Source of the DNA: Actinostola sp. cb2023
Taxonomy: Eukaryota; Cnidaria; Anthozoa; Actiniaria; Actinostolidae
Assembly: GCA_033675265.1 (NCBI GenBank)
Contig: JAUJYZ010000026.1
Coordinates: 443,501-507,500 of the forward strand
Length of the DNA: 64,000 bases
Direction: 5' to 3'
The notes under the pieces were generated by a model that saw only the letters and a list, made by a program, of their open reading frames with translations, was not told the origin of the DNA and ran no database searches. Both the position numbers and the translations under genes were made by a program. Shown here piece after piece: positions 1 to 11,190 of the stretch (within the stretch, counting starts at the first letter, position 1; every line of letters starts with the position of its first letter).

Positions 1-923
1 TGACTTGCAGCAGCTACATTGCGTTACATAATTGGCTTGTCAACAAAGTGGAGCATCGTGTCAAAATATCCGAACTCTTCATGAATAAGCGCCAGTTTGA
101 ACTAGAAATCAGTGCAATTGTTTGTAAATCTTATTTGGAGCAAACTCTAAGCATTTTAGAGTGAAGAACCACAATTTTCGGAAACGGTGTTTATATTTGA
201 ACAATGAATATGCTAATTGTCACTATTTTAGGAGCTTATGTGGCTGAAATAGCTCAAATATGGTTGAAAATAACTCTTATTAACTCCAAGATTGTTATCA
301 GTTGGCAGCGATCAACTAAAAGTGCAAGATAGTCGTGTTTTGGCATTAAGTTTTGTGTTTTAACGACAAAAATGTCCGCGAAAGGCCGAAATTAATGCTA
401 ATTTTGGCAGTCCCAAGCCTAATAGTTTTATTTCTCAAAAATGCTACATTGAATTCCCAAGCTGGAAACTTTCTAAACTGAAAGAGCAAACGTGAAGCTT
501 TCCTGGAACATGGCATTTTCTTCAAAAATTGATGTACCAGATTCCTTTTTCGTATTTCAAACATTGCCTATATTTCAACGTTCCGTTCATGGCGCTCAGT
601 ATACCTTTTTAAAACCAAATTTGAAAAACAACTACAGAAGTTACAGAAAAATAAATTATGCAGTAGAAAAGACCATGAAACGTTTATTGAGTGTACTGAA
701 TGTCATTGTTGTAGAGCTAGAGGCGAACACACACCGACTGTTCAAATTTGGCTTATTATTTAGCCGAAAATTTTCGGTCGACAGACGGGTTTTTAAAAAC
801 TGGAAATTTCTCCTAAAATAAAAATCGCTGGAACTTTTTAGTATTTTCCCCTAAAATAGGTCATCGAAAGGAATGATATGGTGAAAGAAAATTAAATTCG
901 AATTTTTTGAGTTGAAGAATTAG
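1..923. other. AT-rich flank, no gene seen
   Basis: No reading frame here has a recognisable domain. The short frames are AT-rich and low in complexity. From codon phase, the sequence just before 924 (ending in TTAG) is a plausible splice acceptor for the NB-ARC exon. Earlier exons of that gene would then lie further upstream or outside the window. Confidence 0.5.
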
Positions 924-1454
924 TCTCGATCCTTACTGGCATCCACTCTTAAGAACATCAAGAAGGAATTGGAAGACGAAAAGAAACGAAATGCACAACC
1001 AAGTTGTTTTTGTGTGTTGCCTCCCAAACCTTCACATGACACTATTGATCGAATGGAAGAAGTTGAAAGGATCTATGAAAAGATGAATAGACTATCAAGT
1101 GAAAAGAAGGGAGAGACAACGATGTTTTATCTGTCTGGCAATCCGGGCTGCGGTAAGAGTGTGTTTGCAAGACAGATCGGAGAGAAGTACTTTGATGACA
1201 CCACAGCTGAGCTCAAGTTCATTGCAACGATTAATGCGTCTAACATGGACACGCTGTTTAAGTCGTATGTTAAATTTGCAGTCAGATTAAATTGTCATCC
1301 AGATTGTATAACAAGTATTACGACATCGAATGATCTTTCCAAAGAGGATCAAATCATTCAGCTGAAAGCTCTTGCTGATAAACAAGTAGCCAAGTATTCT
1401 TCATGGCTGATGATCGTAGACAACGTGACCGATCTGAAATCGTTGTCGAACACT
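924..1454 (+). CDS. NB-ARC (NLR-like) protein, P-loop exon
   Basis: This exon encodes the first half of a nucleotide-binding NB-ARC/STAND ATPase. A lysine-rich linker is followed by a Walker A loop (GNPGCGKS, near 1141-1164) and a Walker B strand (SWLMIVDNV, near 1400-1430). The frame is open from a TAG at 921-923, which would be the end of a splice acceptor. There is no convincing ATG, so the exon is internal. The best donor is GTAAAA at 1455, which leaves phase 0. The protein then continues at 7832, where the RNBS/GxP part of the same domain resumes. In plants, fungi and animals such proteins act as oligomerising cytoplasmic sensors. An innate-immunity role here is inferred from the domain set. 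Confidence 0.8.
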
Positions 1455-1526
1455 GTAAAACCGGATTGGTTAAAATTACCCAAAAAAAATGGTTACACAA
1501 TGCATCTGAGGTAACCATTTCTTATT

Positions 1527-1920
1527 TGGTTGTTTTAACCATTTATTTCTTGGTAGTTTTGACCAATTACCAATAGGTAGAATGCACATTTAGAAAATGG
1601 TTATATCAACCAGGTGAATTGGTAGTTTTAACCATTTATTTCTTGGTAGTTTTGACCAATTACCAATAGGTAGAATTCACATTTAGAAAATGGTTATATC
1701 AACCAGGTGAATTGGTAGTTTTAACCATTTATTTCTTGGTAGTTTTGATCAATTACCAATAGGTAGAATTCACATTTAGAGAATGGTTATATCAACCAGG
1801 TGAATTGGTAGTTTTAACCATTTATTTCTTGGTAGTTTTGACCAATTACCAATAGGTAGAATTCACATTTAGAAAATGGTTATATCAACCAGGTAAATTG
1901 GTAGTTTTTAACCAAATCTG
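1527..1920. repeat. 93-bp intronic satellite array
   Basis: Just over four head-to-tail copies of a 93-bp unit start near 1528, 1621, 1714, 1807 and 1900. They differ by only a few bases. The unit is rich in short dyads of the form ACCAAT/ATTGGT and AACCATTT/AAATGGTT. It lies at the 5' end of the NB-ARC intron. Confidence 0.93.
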
Positions 1921-2330
1921 ATGAGTCATTTCAACCTATTTAAAATTGTACCTATGATGCATCTGAGGTAATCAATTTATAATAGGTTAATCACGTTATT
2001 TCAACCATTTATTTTAGGTTAGAAATAATTGGTTGAAATAAACAGTTTCTGCAAATGGTCATTTTAACCAAATTTAACTCACAAATTTACTGTAATTAAT
2101 TATTTGGAAACAATTATTACATCATATCATTTTCTCTAGCTATAGTAACTTTAAAAAACATTAATAAACACAATATATTTTCTGCTGAAATATTTATTTG
2201 AAAATGGGTAGAATTTATAACCATTTTACCATTTTCCCAAATGGTCATTTTAACAAAATTACAAAGGTAAAAGTCACAAAACAAAATATATTTTTTTGCT
2301 GAAATATTCATTTGAAAATGAGTTTTACTC
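1921..2330. repeat. Degenerate ATTGGT/ACCAAT satellite-family sequence
   Basis: The same short dyads (TTGGTTGAAAT, AAATGGTCATTTTAACC) continue without a clean period, so this looks like the decayed edge of the array. No gene is seen from here to about 2700. Confidence 0.6.
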
Positions 2331-2702
2331 AGTGATACTATATACTGCTACAAGCTTCATGTACATGTACAGAATGCATAGGCGGCTACACTAAAGACCA
2401 TTGATTGATTGATCGATTGGTACACTGTGACTTGAACTGGGATAACTGCTCTCTGCCATCAACTGGAAACAATGTAATAATGAGCTGCATGAAGACTTAC
2501 ACAAATAGCTTTCTGCAGAGCCAGTGGAATAACATGTTACTAAATTTTCCAAATTCAACATTAGTTCAAAGCAATCAACCCACATATAAACAATTCCAAT
2601 TAATCAGATGTGAGCACCAAGCAAGGCTGTCCATAAGAACAGCCTCAGCCAGGCATATACCAGAAGGCAAGGATCACTTGCCTTGATATAACGACGGCTC
2701 CT
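2331..2702. other. Intron spacer, no feature recognised
   Basis: Unique-looking intronic sequence with short frames on both strands and no domain-like content. Confidence 0.4.
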
Positions 2703-3399
2703 CTCAAGTATATTAAGGCCTGACACATGAGCCCAATTGGCATAAAAACCATTATTTTCTATAAACTGAAAACTATTCATGCTTTGGAGATAAAACTTCA
2801 CCAAGATGTTTAGTCCCTTGAGTGTGTGAAAATTTGATGTGGTTTATTGCATGTGCTGGGTCACGTGACAAATCACATGGCAACATATGTCCAAATATTT
2901 CAGCTTAAAATGGGGTACATAGAAACTTTTCTAAGAATAATGAATCAGATGTCAAAAAGTTACATTTAGAAAGGTCTTTCTAAATTCGCCTTTTAACGTT
3001 GTCCTTAATCATTAGTTATAGAGATAATTGATAAAACAGGTCACGTGACCAATCCAGTTATTTGCATATTTTTATTTTTCTCGTTAATGAGAATATGTAG
3101 ACAGCATTAAAAGGCGGGATTAGAAAGACATCTACCAAAGGTATTTACCGAAACATTAGTTAGCGTTCTAAGAAAAGTCTCTACGTACCCCATTTTCGAT
3201 TGAATTTTTCAACCAGTCTTAGCCACGTGATTTGTCACGTGACACTTCATTTGCTATTATCGCGACTAAATTGTCACAAATTCATGGGTCTTAGCATTTT
3301 GGAGAAGTTTTAGCTTCAAAGCATGAATAGTTTTCAGTTTATAGAAAATAATGTGTTTATGCTAATTAGGCTGATGTGTCAGGCCTTAATATACTTGAG
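2703..3399. mobile_element. Foldback-type inverted-repeat element
   Basis: The left end, TCAAGTATATTAAGGCC (2704-2720), is mirrored exactly at 3382-3398. The mirrored pairing then runs inward through most of the element: the strand at 2750-2800 pairs with 3300-3350, GTCACGTGACAAATCAC near 2860 pairs with 3225-3240, and AAAATGGGGTAC near 2910 pairs with 3185-3195. The element is therefore one long imperfect hairpin of about 700 bp with no coding capacity, as expected for a foldback or MITE-type non-autonomous DNA element inserted in the intron. Confidence 0.82.
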
Positions 3400-3470
3400 C
3401 TGATTTACAAGAATGTCTTATATTGCGAGTGAAAACAAATTAATGGCCAAATCACTGATCAGATTCATAT

Positions 3471-3968
3471 TGGGCTATCGCATTTTATATCCGCACCCCC
3501 CCCTGTTGAGGGCATGTGCTTTACCATACCCCCCTCCCCCTGGATTTCCAACACCAAAACAGGCCCCCCTCCCCTGGATTTCCAACACCAAAACAGGCCC
3601 CCCTCCCCTGGATTTCCAACACCAAAACAGGCCCCCCTCCCCTGGATTTCCAACACCAAAACAGGCCCCCCTCCCCTGGATTTCCAACACCAAACCAGGC
3701 CCCCCTCCCCTGGATTTCCAACACCAAACCAGGCCCCCCTCCCCTGGATCTCCAACTTCGAAAATAACCCCCTCCCTTGGATTTCCAACTTCGAAAATAA
3801 CCCCCCTCCCTTGGAAATCCAACTTCGATAATAACCCCCTCCCTTGGATTTCCAACTTCGAAAGTAACCCCCCTCCCTTGGATTTCCAGCTTCAAAAACT
3901 GACCCCCCTCCCTTGGAATTTCCACATGCCCTCAACAGGGGGGTGCGGATATAAAATGCGGTAGCCCA
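3471..3968. mobile_element. Terminal-inverted-repeat element filled by a 34-bp minisatellite
   Basis: Inverted ends of about 46 bp (TGGGCTATCGCATTTTATAT at left, mirrored at 3925-3968, both including the segment CCCTGTTGAGGGCATGTG) bracket about 12 copies of a pyrimidine-rich 34-bp unit (TGGATTTCCAACACCAAAAC plus a C-rich tail). Units start at 3541, 3575, 3609 and so on. Later copies change to a CTTCGAAAATAAC variant. All long frames across it, on both strands, are artefacts of the repeat. Confidence 0.85.
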
Positions 3969-4167
3969 TTGTAAGAATAACTTCCATGTTTTTACACTGG
4001 CTTCATTCGCAGGAATATAATGTATAATCAGTACATGTATTAGCATCCATCAAGTTTTGTTACAGAGGCTAATAAAGGTAATATAAAGGTAAAGAATGAA
4101 TCAAGGTTTCGTTTATAAGCTATATATAGCTTAGTTAACTTATCACGAGGAATATAAGGGCTTAGTA

Positions 4168-4325
4168 GACTGCAAAACAGCTCCTAATTCTTCGCTAAAC
4201 ACTGTGGACAACAGTTGAAGTTCGTTCGAATCGTTGGGGCCACAAGAGAATACATATGATTCGTTTTCTCGCGGCCCCAACGACTCGTTCAAACTTCAAC
4301 TCTTCAGTCCCGAAGTTTTGCAGTC
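4168..4325. mobile_element. Small hairpin MITE
   Basis: GACTGCAAAAC at 4168-4178 is mirrored by GTTTTGCAGTC at 4315-4325. The inner arms (AGTTGAAGTTCGTTCGAATCG and GGGGCC on the left, the complement at 4266-4303) nearly meet, giving a 158-bp palindromic element. Confidence 0.78.
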
Positions 4326-5045
4326 ACACGAGTAGTCAACTGATCTTACCTCGCTAACGAAGTGTAATTCCTTGTTCCTCGCTTCAGGTTTTGGCCGTAA
4401 TCATATCCTAACACATACATGAACTGTTCCACAACAATTCCAGGACATTTCATAGTAGAAATGGTCGATTATTTCACTAAATAAAGTCACTTATTCTGTC
4501 TTGCAACCATTCAACGTGAAACAGAATGGCACTTATGAATCTTTGCCCGCCTAAAATTCAAATTAGACATTGCTAGCCAATCACAGTGAAGCTCTACACG
4601 ACAGCTTTCCAAATAAGGTAAATCCTTTAATCCTTTAATCCTTTTAAAATCAATAAGATTCATTTGGTCGAGTAACACGAGTTTTAAAAATGACAGTATT
4701 ATTGTTCGCAAGTTCAATTCTGGATATTTTACCATTCTAAGAAATATTATTTGATTACCATTATATTTTACAGATATGTTTAGGTAAAGCTGTGGACAAT
4801 CTCAATAGGATCGTAAACTATAACTGATTCAACAAGACACTTATGGAATGTTTGTTATTTACATGTATATTATACAAAGGTATTCTCAATCTAATGTGAA
4901 GCTCATGCAAGGGAGCACGTTAAAATGTTGCATGTTTGTCGTGGTTTTCGTCGAAAATATCGAACGTTTAAAAAAAAAAAGTCTATTCAGGGTTGACTTC
5001 GGAAATTCCAAATAAATACCATTAGTGTATGCACCATTCATATTG
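4326..5045. other. Intron spacer, no feature recognised
   Basis: AT-rich intronic sequence. A poly-A run lies near 4970 and a short TTTAATCC duplication near 4625. No coding or repeat structure stands out. Confidence 0.4.
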
Positions 5046-7815
5046 GTACTTTTTAATGTAACACATCGATTCTTGGTTGAAATATAACCACTTCACTATT
5101 GGTCATAGTAACCAATAAGAATGGGTATGTTAAAAGTACCATCGATTTCTGAATAATTGGGTTTGAAATATTTGGACCATTTGATATTAGTACTTTCAAC
5201 CAATTTATCTTGGCTGAAACATCTACCATTTCATCATTGGTTATAGTAACCAATTAAAATGGGTATGCTTAATATACCATTTAATAATTGGTTATATTTG
5301 GACCATTTGTTATTGGTACTTTCAACCAATTTATCTTGGTTGAAACATCTACCATTTCATCATTGGTTATAGTAACCAATTAAAATGGGTATGCTTAATA
5401 TACCATTTAATAATTGGTTATATTTGGACCATTTGTTATTGGTACTTTCAACCAATTTATCTTGGTTGAAACATCTACCATTTCATCATTGGTTATAGTA
5501 AACCATTAAAATGGGTATGCTTAATATACCATTTAATAATTGGTTATATTTGGACCATTTGTTATTGGTACTTTCAACCAATTTATCTTGGTTGAAACAT
5601 CTACCATTTCATCATTGGTTATAGTAACCAATTAAAATGGGTATGCTTAATATACCATTTAATAATTGGTTATATTTGGACCATTTGTTATTGGTACTTT
5701 CAACCGATTTATCTTGGTTGAAACATCTACCATTTCATCACTGGTTATAGTAACCATTTAAAATGGGTATGCTTAATATACCATTTAATAATTGGTTATA
5801 TTTGGACCATTTGTTATTGGTACTTTCAACCAATTTATCTTGGTTGAAACATCTACCATTTCATCATTGGTTATAGTAACCATTTAAAATGGGTATGCTT
5901 AATATACCATTTAATAATTGGTTATATTTGGACCATTTGTTATTGGTACTTTCAACCAATTTATCTTGGTTGAAACATCTACCATTTCATCATTGGTTAT
6001 AGTAACCAATTAAAATGGGTATGCTTAATATACCATTTAATAATTGGTTATATTTGGACCATTTGTTATTGGTACTTTCAACCAATTTATCTTGGTTGAA
6101 ACATCTACCATTTCATCATTGGTTATAGTAACCAATTAAAATGGGTATGCTTAATATACCATTTAATAATTGGTTATATTTGGACCATTTGTTATTGGTA
6201 CTTTCAACCAATTTATCTTGGTTGAAACATCTACCATTTCATCATTGGTTATAGTAAGCAATTAAAATGGGTATGCTTAATATACCATTTATTAATTGGT
6301 TATATTTGGACCATTTGTTATTGGTACTTTCAACCAATTTATCTTGGTTGAAAAATCTACCATTTCATCATTGGTTATAGTAACCAATTAAAATGGGTAT
6401 GCTTAATATACCATTTAATAATTGGTTATATTTGGACCATTTGTTATTGGTACTTGCAACCAATTTATCTTGGTTGAAACATCTACCATTTCATCATTGG
6501 TTATAGTAACCAATTAAAATGGGTATGCTTAATATACCATTTAATAATTGGTTATATTTGGACCATTTGTTATTGGTACTTTCAACCAATTTATCTTGGT
6601 TGAAACATCTACCATTTCATCATTGGTTATAGTAACCAATTAAAATGGGTATGCTTAATATACCATTTAATAATTGGTTATATTTGGACCATTTGTTATT
6701 GGTACTTTCAACCAATTTATCTTGGTTGAAACATCTACCATTTCATCATTGGTTATAGTAACCAATTAAAATGGGTATGCTTAATATACCATTTAATAAT
6801 TGGTTATATTTGGACCATTTGTTATTGGTACTTTCAACCGATTTATCTTGGTTGAAACATCTACCATTTCATCACTGGTTATAGTAACCATTTAAAATGG
6901 GTATGCTTAATATACCATTTAATAATTGGTTATATTTGGACCATTTGTTATTGGTACTTTCAACCAATTTATCTTGGTTGAAACATCTACCATTTCATCA
7001 TTGGTTATAGTAACCATTTAAAATGGGTATGCTTAATATACCATTTAATAATTGGTTATATTTGGACCATTTGTTATTGGTACTTTCAACCAATTTATCT
7101 TGGTTGAAACATCTACCATTTCATCATTGGTTATAGTAACCAATTAAAATGGGTATGCTTAATATACCATTTAATAATTGGTTATATTTGGACCATTTGT
7201 TATTGGTACTTTCAACCAATTTATCTTGGTTGAAACATCTACCATTTCATCATTGGTTATAGTAACCAATTAAAATGGGTATGCTTAATATACCATTTAA
7301 TAATTGGTTATATTTGGACCATTTGTTATTGGTACTTTCAACCAATTTATCTTGGTTGAAACATCTACCATTTCATCATTGGTTATAGTAAGCAATTAAA
7401 ATGGGTATGCTTAATATACCATTTATTAATTGGTTATATTTGGACCATTTGTTATTGGTACTTTCAACCAATTTATCTTGGTTGAAAAATCTACCATTTC
7501 ATCATTGGTTATAGTAACCAATTAAAATGGGTATGCTTAATATACCATTTAATAATTGGTTATATTTGGACCATTTGTTATTGGTACTTTCAACCAATTT
7601 ATCTTGGTTGAAACATCTACCATTTCATCATTGGTTATAGTAACCAATTAAAATGGGTATGCTTAATATACCATTTAATAATTGGTTATTTGGACCATTT
7701 GTTATTGGTACTTTTTACCAGATTCAAAATGGTTACAATCTAACCCATTTATTATTGGTAGATTTAACCAATTGCATTGGGTTATAACCATTTAAATTGG
7801 TTGATTTAACCAATC
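5046..7815. repeat. 126-bp satellite array with higher-order 1134-bp duplication
   Basis: About 20 head-to-tail copies of a 126-bp AT-rich unit; TTTGGACCATTTGTTATTGG recurs at 5297, 5423, 5549, 5675 and so on. The unit is a chain of short dyads (TTGGTTATAGTAACCAATT and similar). Private variants recur exactly 1134 bp (9 units) apart: CAACCG at 5701 and 6835, AGTAAGCA at 6253 and 7387, GAAAAATC near 6351 and 7485. A nine-unit block was therefore duplicated recently. The edges (5046-5290 and 7690-7815) are degenerate members of the same family, which is shared with the 93-bp array at the other end of the intron. Confidence 0.95.
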
Positions 7816-7831
7816 CGGTTTTACAGTGAAG

Positions 7832-9997
7832 TACTGGCCACAGAGTGGTGAGAAGATCAGTGGTGAGGGTCAGATCCTAGTCACCACCCAAGACAGCCAT
7901 TCTATTGCTCTTAGTTCTCATTGTCTACATGATTCTCTAAGTCCCGGAATGACGCATGTTGACGCAATGGAGTTACTTTCTAGAGTATCAGGCTTGAGAG
8001 ATGAGAACGAGATGATGCTAATAGTAGCTAAAGCCTTAGATCTCCAACCACTTGCGTTATCTTGCGCAGGTGTTTTCGTGCAGAGCGCACTTCCTACGAA
8101 CAAACTGTTTACATGGCAACAATACCTGGAAAAACTGGAGAAAGGAAAGCGTGAAATAACTGATACAGAATATCAGAGAACCAGCTTGATTTATACCACA
8201 ACCATGACGGCAGCTGTCCGTTTGTCCGTGGAAAGAGAAATTGTCAAAGAAGAGATTATGTTGCATGCGTTTGAGTTTCTGTCAGCCATTGCTGCAGAGC
8301 CCATCCCTTTGGAATACGTCGTTCAGTACGTAATGAAGTGTATGCCCGATCAAGATGAAGATGAAGTGGCTTCCACTATTTGTTCTTCATCTTTAGTATT
8401 GTCTACCTTTGAAGATGCGAAAGAGATTAGCGTTCATCAAGTGATCTATCACAGTTTGCGAAACAACCAAGGAAAATTGAAAGACGTGGACATGTTTGTT
8501 GTGATTTCTGCTTTTTCACAACTGGCACGTTTCTACGAGAATTCCGCTGACTATTTTATTGTGACAAAACAACTTGTGAATCACATGAAGACAATTGCGG
8601 AAAGACTTGAATCCTACGTTGAGCAGCTTCAAAGTGCTAGCTTCTTAAGTAACGATGATATCTTTTTAATATCTTTGAAATTAATAGGAACGATTTGTAA
8701 GGATCATGGCGCATATGAAGCTGCCAAAGGCATTCATCAATTACTCCTGGCAATAGAGCTAAGTGAATGTGACATGGAAAATATTAAAAAAGTGTCATTA
8801 TCCAAAGTGAAAGAAACTCTATATGCAGTAAAGCATTCCGCTCACAACAAATATATTGCTGATATTCCACACCATGAAAGCAATGATTCTGTAGGTACTG
8901 TACTCAACAACCTTGGTCTTATTTACCATGCACTGGGACAATACAATGAAGCAAAGACATGTTACGAACAAGCCTTAGTCATTTATAAAACAGCGTATGG
9001 TGAAAATCATCCATCGACAGCTACAACACTGAACAACCTTGGTGGTACCTTCTATACATTGGGACAATACGATGAAGCAAAAACGTATTACCAACAAGCC
9101 CTAGTCATTTATACAACAGCGTGTGATGAAAATGATCCATCGATAAAATACACACTGAACAACCTTGGTGCTATTTTCCATGAACTGGGGCAATACGATG
9201 AAGCAAAAACTTATTACGAACAAGCCCTAGTCATTTCTAAAACAGTGTATGGTGAAAACCATCCATCGACAGCTACAACACTGAACAACCTTGGTGCTAT
9301 TTTTCATGAACTGGGACAATACGATGAAGCAAAATCATATTTCGAACAAGCCCTAGACATTTCTAAAACAGTGTATGGTGAAAACCATCCATCGACAGCT
9401 ACAACACTGAACAACCTTGGTGCTACTTTACATGAACTGGGGCAATACGATGAAGCAAAAACATATTACGAAAAAGCCCTAGTCATTTATAAAACAGCGT
9501 ATGGTGAAAATCATCCATTGATAGGCAGTACACTGAACAACCTTGGGGATATATTCCGTAAACTGGGACAATACGATGAATCGAAATCATATTTCGAACA
9601 AGCCCTAGACATTTATAAAACAGCGTATGGTGAAAATCATCCATCGATAGCTAACACGCTGAACAACCTATGTGGTATTTTCCATGAACTGGGACAATAC
9701 GATGAAGCAAAAACATGTTACCAACAAGCCCTAGTCATTTATAAAACAGCGTATGGTGAAAATCATCCAATGATAGGTACAACACTGGAAAACCTTGGTC
9801 TTACTTTCAAGAAATTGGGACAATACGATGAAGCACAAACATATTACGAAAAAGCCCTAGTTATTTTTAAATCAGCGTATGGTGAAAACCATCCATCGAT
9901 AGGTAGAACACTTCGCAACATTGGTCTTTGTAGTCGTTTGGCAGCGCAAGTCTTTGCTGAGCTGATATTTGAGGCTTTCAGATTCGAGTACGAATAA
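7832..9997 (+). CDS. NB-ARC C-terminal half plus kinesin-light-chain-type TPR array
   Basis: The exon resumes the NB-ARC fold: the ILVTTQD strand is followed by LDLQPLALSCAG, equivalent to the GLPLAL motif. A helical linker of about 200 residues (winged-helix/ARC-like) leads into eight complete 42-residue TPR units (8903-9910) and a ninth broken one. Each unit has the LNNLG...LGQYDEAK...YGENHP pattern of the kinesin-light-chain/nephrocystin type TPRs, which bind protein ligands. The acceptor AG at 7830-7831 gives phase 0 and matches the upstream donor. A more pyrimidine-rich AG at 7825-7826 would put a TGA in frame. The last 30 residues leave the TPR pattern and the stop lies in a repeat (see 9969-10392), so the C-terminus looks secondarily truncated, or a further exon was missed. 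Confidence 0.85.
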   Translation, partial: YWPQSGEKISGEGQILVTTQDSHSIALSSHCLHDSLSPGMTHVDAMELLSRVSGLRDENEMMLIVAKALDLQPLALSCAGVFVQSALPTNKLFTWQQYLEKLEKGKREITDTEYQRTSLIYTTTMTAAVRLSVEREIVKEEIMLHAFEFLSAIAAEPIPLEYVVQYVMKCMPDQDEDEVASTICSSSLVLSTFEDAKEISVHQVIYHSLRNNQGKLKDVDMFVVISAFSQLARFYENSADYFIVTKQLVNHMKTIAERLESYVEQLQSASFLSNDDIFLISLKLIGTICKDHGAYEAAKGIHQLLLAIELSECDMENIKKVSLSKVKETLYAVKHSAHNKYIADIPHHESNDSVGTVLNNLGLIYHALGQYNEAKTCYEQALVIYKTAYGENHPSTATTLNNLGGTFYTLGQYDEAKTYYQQALVIYTTACDENDPSIKYTLNNLGAIFHELGQYDEAKTYYEQALVISKTVYGENHPSTATTLNNLGAIFHELGQYDEAKSYFEQALDISKTVYGENHPSTATTLNNLGATLHELGQYDEAKTYYEKALVIYKTAYGENHPLIGSTLNNLGDIFRKLGQYDESKSYFEQALDIYKTAYGENHPSIANTLNNLCGIFHELGQYDEAKTCYQQALVIYKTAYGENHPMIGTTLENLGLTFKKLGQYDEAQTYYEKALVIFKSAYGENHPSIGRTLRNIGLCSRLAAQVFAELIFEAFRFEYE

Positions 9998-10392
9998 GAG
10001 TACGAGTTTTGAGTGCGCGCGCTAACTTGTTGTCGTAATCATGTTGGCGCAAATTCAAAATTTAGATTCAAAAACAAACAAACGAAATTTTATCGCTTCC
10101 GCTTTTTCTTCAAATTTAGCAAAAATAACACTGATCTTTAATTCTTTCTTAACACAACAAGAAGAACAATCATTAAAGAAGATGTTATTGAGTGTTCTAA
10201 ATTTAAAAGACCGAAATATTTAGTCAAAATGTCTCACTCAAAACTCGTACTCTAGACAACGAGTTTTGCAAGAAATCTCGTCGTAGTCGAAACGATGACA
10301 ACGAGATTTTCAAGCTGGCGTGACACGGTTTTACGCATGCGCACTAATCGTAACGGCGAAAACTCGTACTCGTTGTCAAATCTAAAGCTCTC
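9969..10392. mobile_element. MITE-like element overlapping the TPR gene end
   Basis: GAGGCTTTCAGATTCGAGTACG at the left is imperfectly mirrored by the sequence ending AATCTAAAGCTCTC near 10392. Further inverted CGAGTACGAGTTTT blocks lie inside, and a second small palindrome spans about 10258-10312. The last codons and the TAA of the TPR frame fall within the left end. Confidence 0.5.
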
Positions 10393-10457
10393 CAATATCG
10401 AGTATACAAATTACAATACGAGGAATACTGATTGATTAAGATACGATACAGAATATA

Positions 10458-10675
10458 ATAGAGTCGTTTTCGTATGAGTGGGAAACCTACGGCATGGAGT
10501 TACGGTCACGGTACGGAATCGAGGACATTGTATTCAACCAATCACAGCGCGCAAAATCATCGCTCGACCAATCAGAATGCTTGGATACCGCATGATGATC
10601 GATGGCGCGATACGGTCACTGCACGGCACGAACCGTACCGTAAGGTACTTCCCACTCATACGAAAACGACTCTAT
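10458..10675. mobile_element. MITE with about 37-bp terminal inverted repeats
   Basis: ATAGAGTCGTTTTCGTATGA at 10458 is mirrored by TCATACGAAAACGACTCTAT ending at 10675. The match continues inward through GTGGGAA and the CGGTACGG blocks. The element is 218 bp with no coding capacity; the short frames inside it are artefacts. Confidence 0.88.
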
Positions 10676-10993
10676 CAATATCGGCGACGATAGTAGAGAC
10701 AAACTCTGCTTACTTTGTATTACATTGAGGCTTACCTCTGTCCCCGCTATGCTGATCGGTACTTGAAACTAGTTAGATACGGTTAGGTACATTACAACTT
10801 GTGACTATACGAACTGAACTACAACAGCTATCGAGGCACGCCTCCTAAACCTATATAATTTGATATTTAATCTGATGACGTAAACATATGCAGTATGATT
10901 GCGTTACAGTCTTACAATTACATATAATTACATTTCTTGCAATTAATTACTTGCAAGAGATGTTCTTTAAAATACATAGGTTCTACTAGTAAT
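10676..10993. other. Spacer, no feature recognised
   Basis: Unique-looking AT-rich sequence between the MITE and the Harbinger element. Confidence 0.4.
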
Positions 10994-11190
10994 AGAGTTA
11001 TTCCGCATAAGAACACTAAATATGGAAATGTGCACTTTTAGACCGTAGGCATGCAAATTATAGCTGATGTAAAAAAGCGTGTAGCTTTCATTAACAGCTC
11101 CATTGTGCAAGATCTCACAACTTGTGAAGTTCGAAAGCGCGTATTCAAGAGCCGTGTTTGATTGTTTGTTTGGTTTTTAGCCCGGTTGCC

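Noticed and set aside
3413..4046. Several proline/glycine-rich ORFs of 83-193 codons on both strands
   Set aside because: They are translations of the 34-bp minisatellite in all frames; not genes.
5046..7815. CRISPR-like array
   Set aside because: The units are head-to-tail without distinct spacers and lie in an animal intron.
5046..9910. Same 126-bp period in the intronic satellite and in the TPR-coding exon
   Set aside because: The sequences are unrelated. 126 is simply 3 x 42 residues in the exon, so the match is coincidence.
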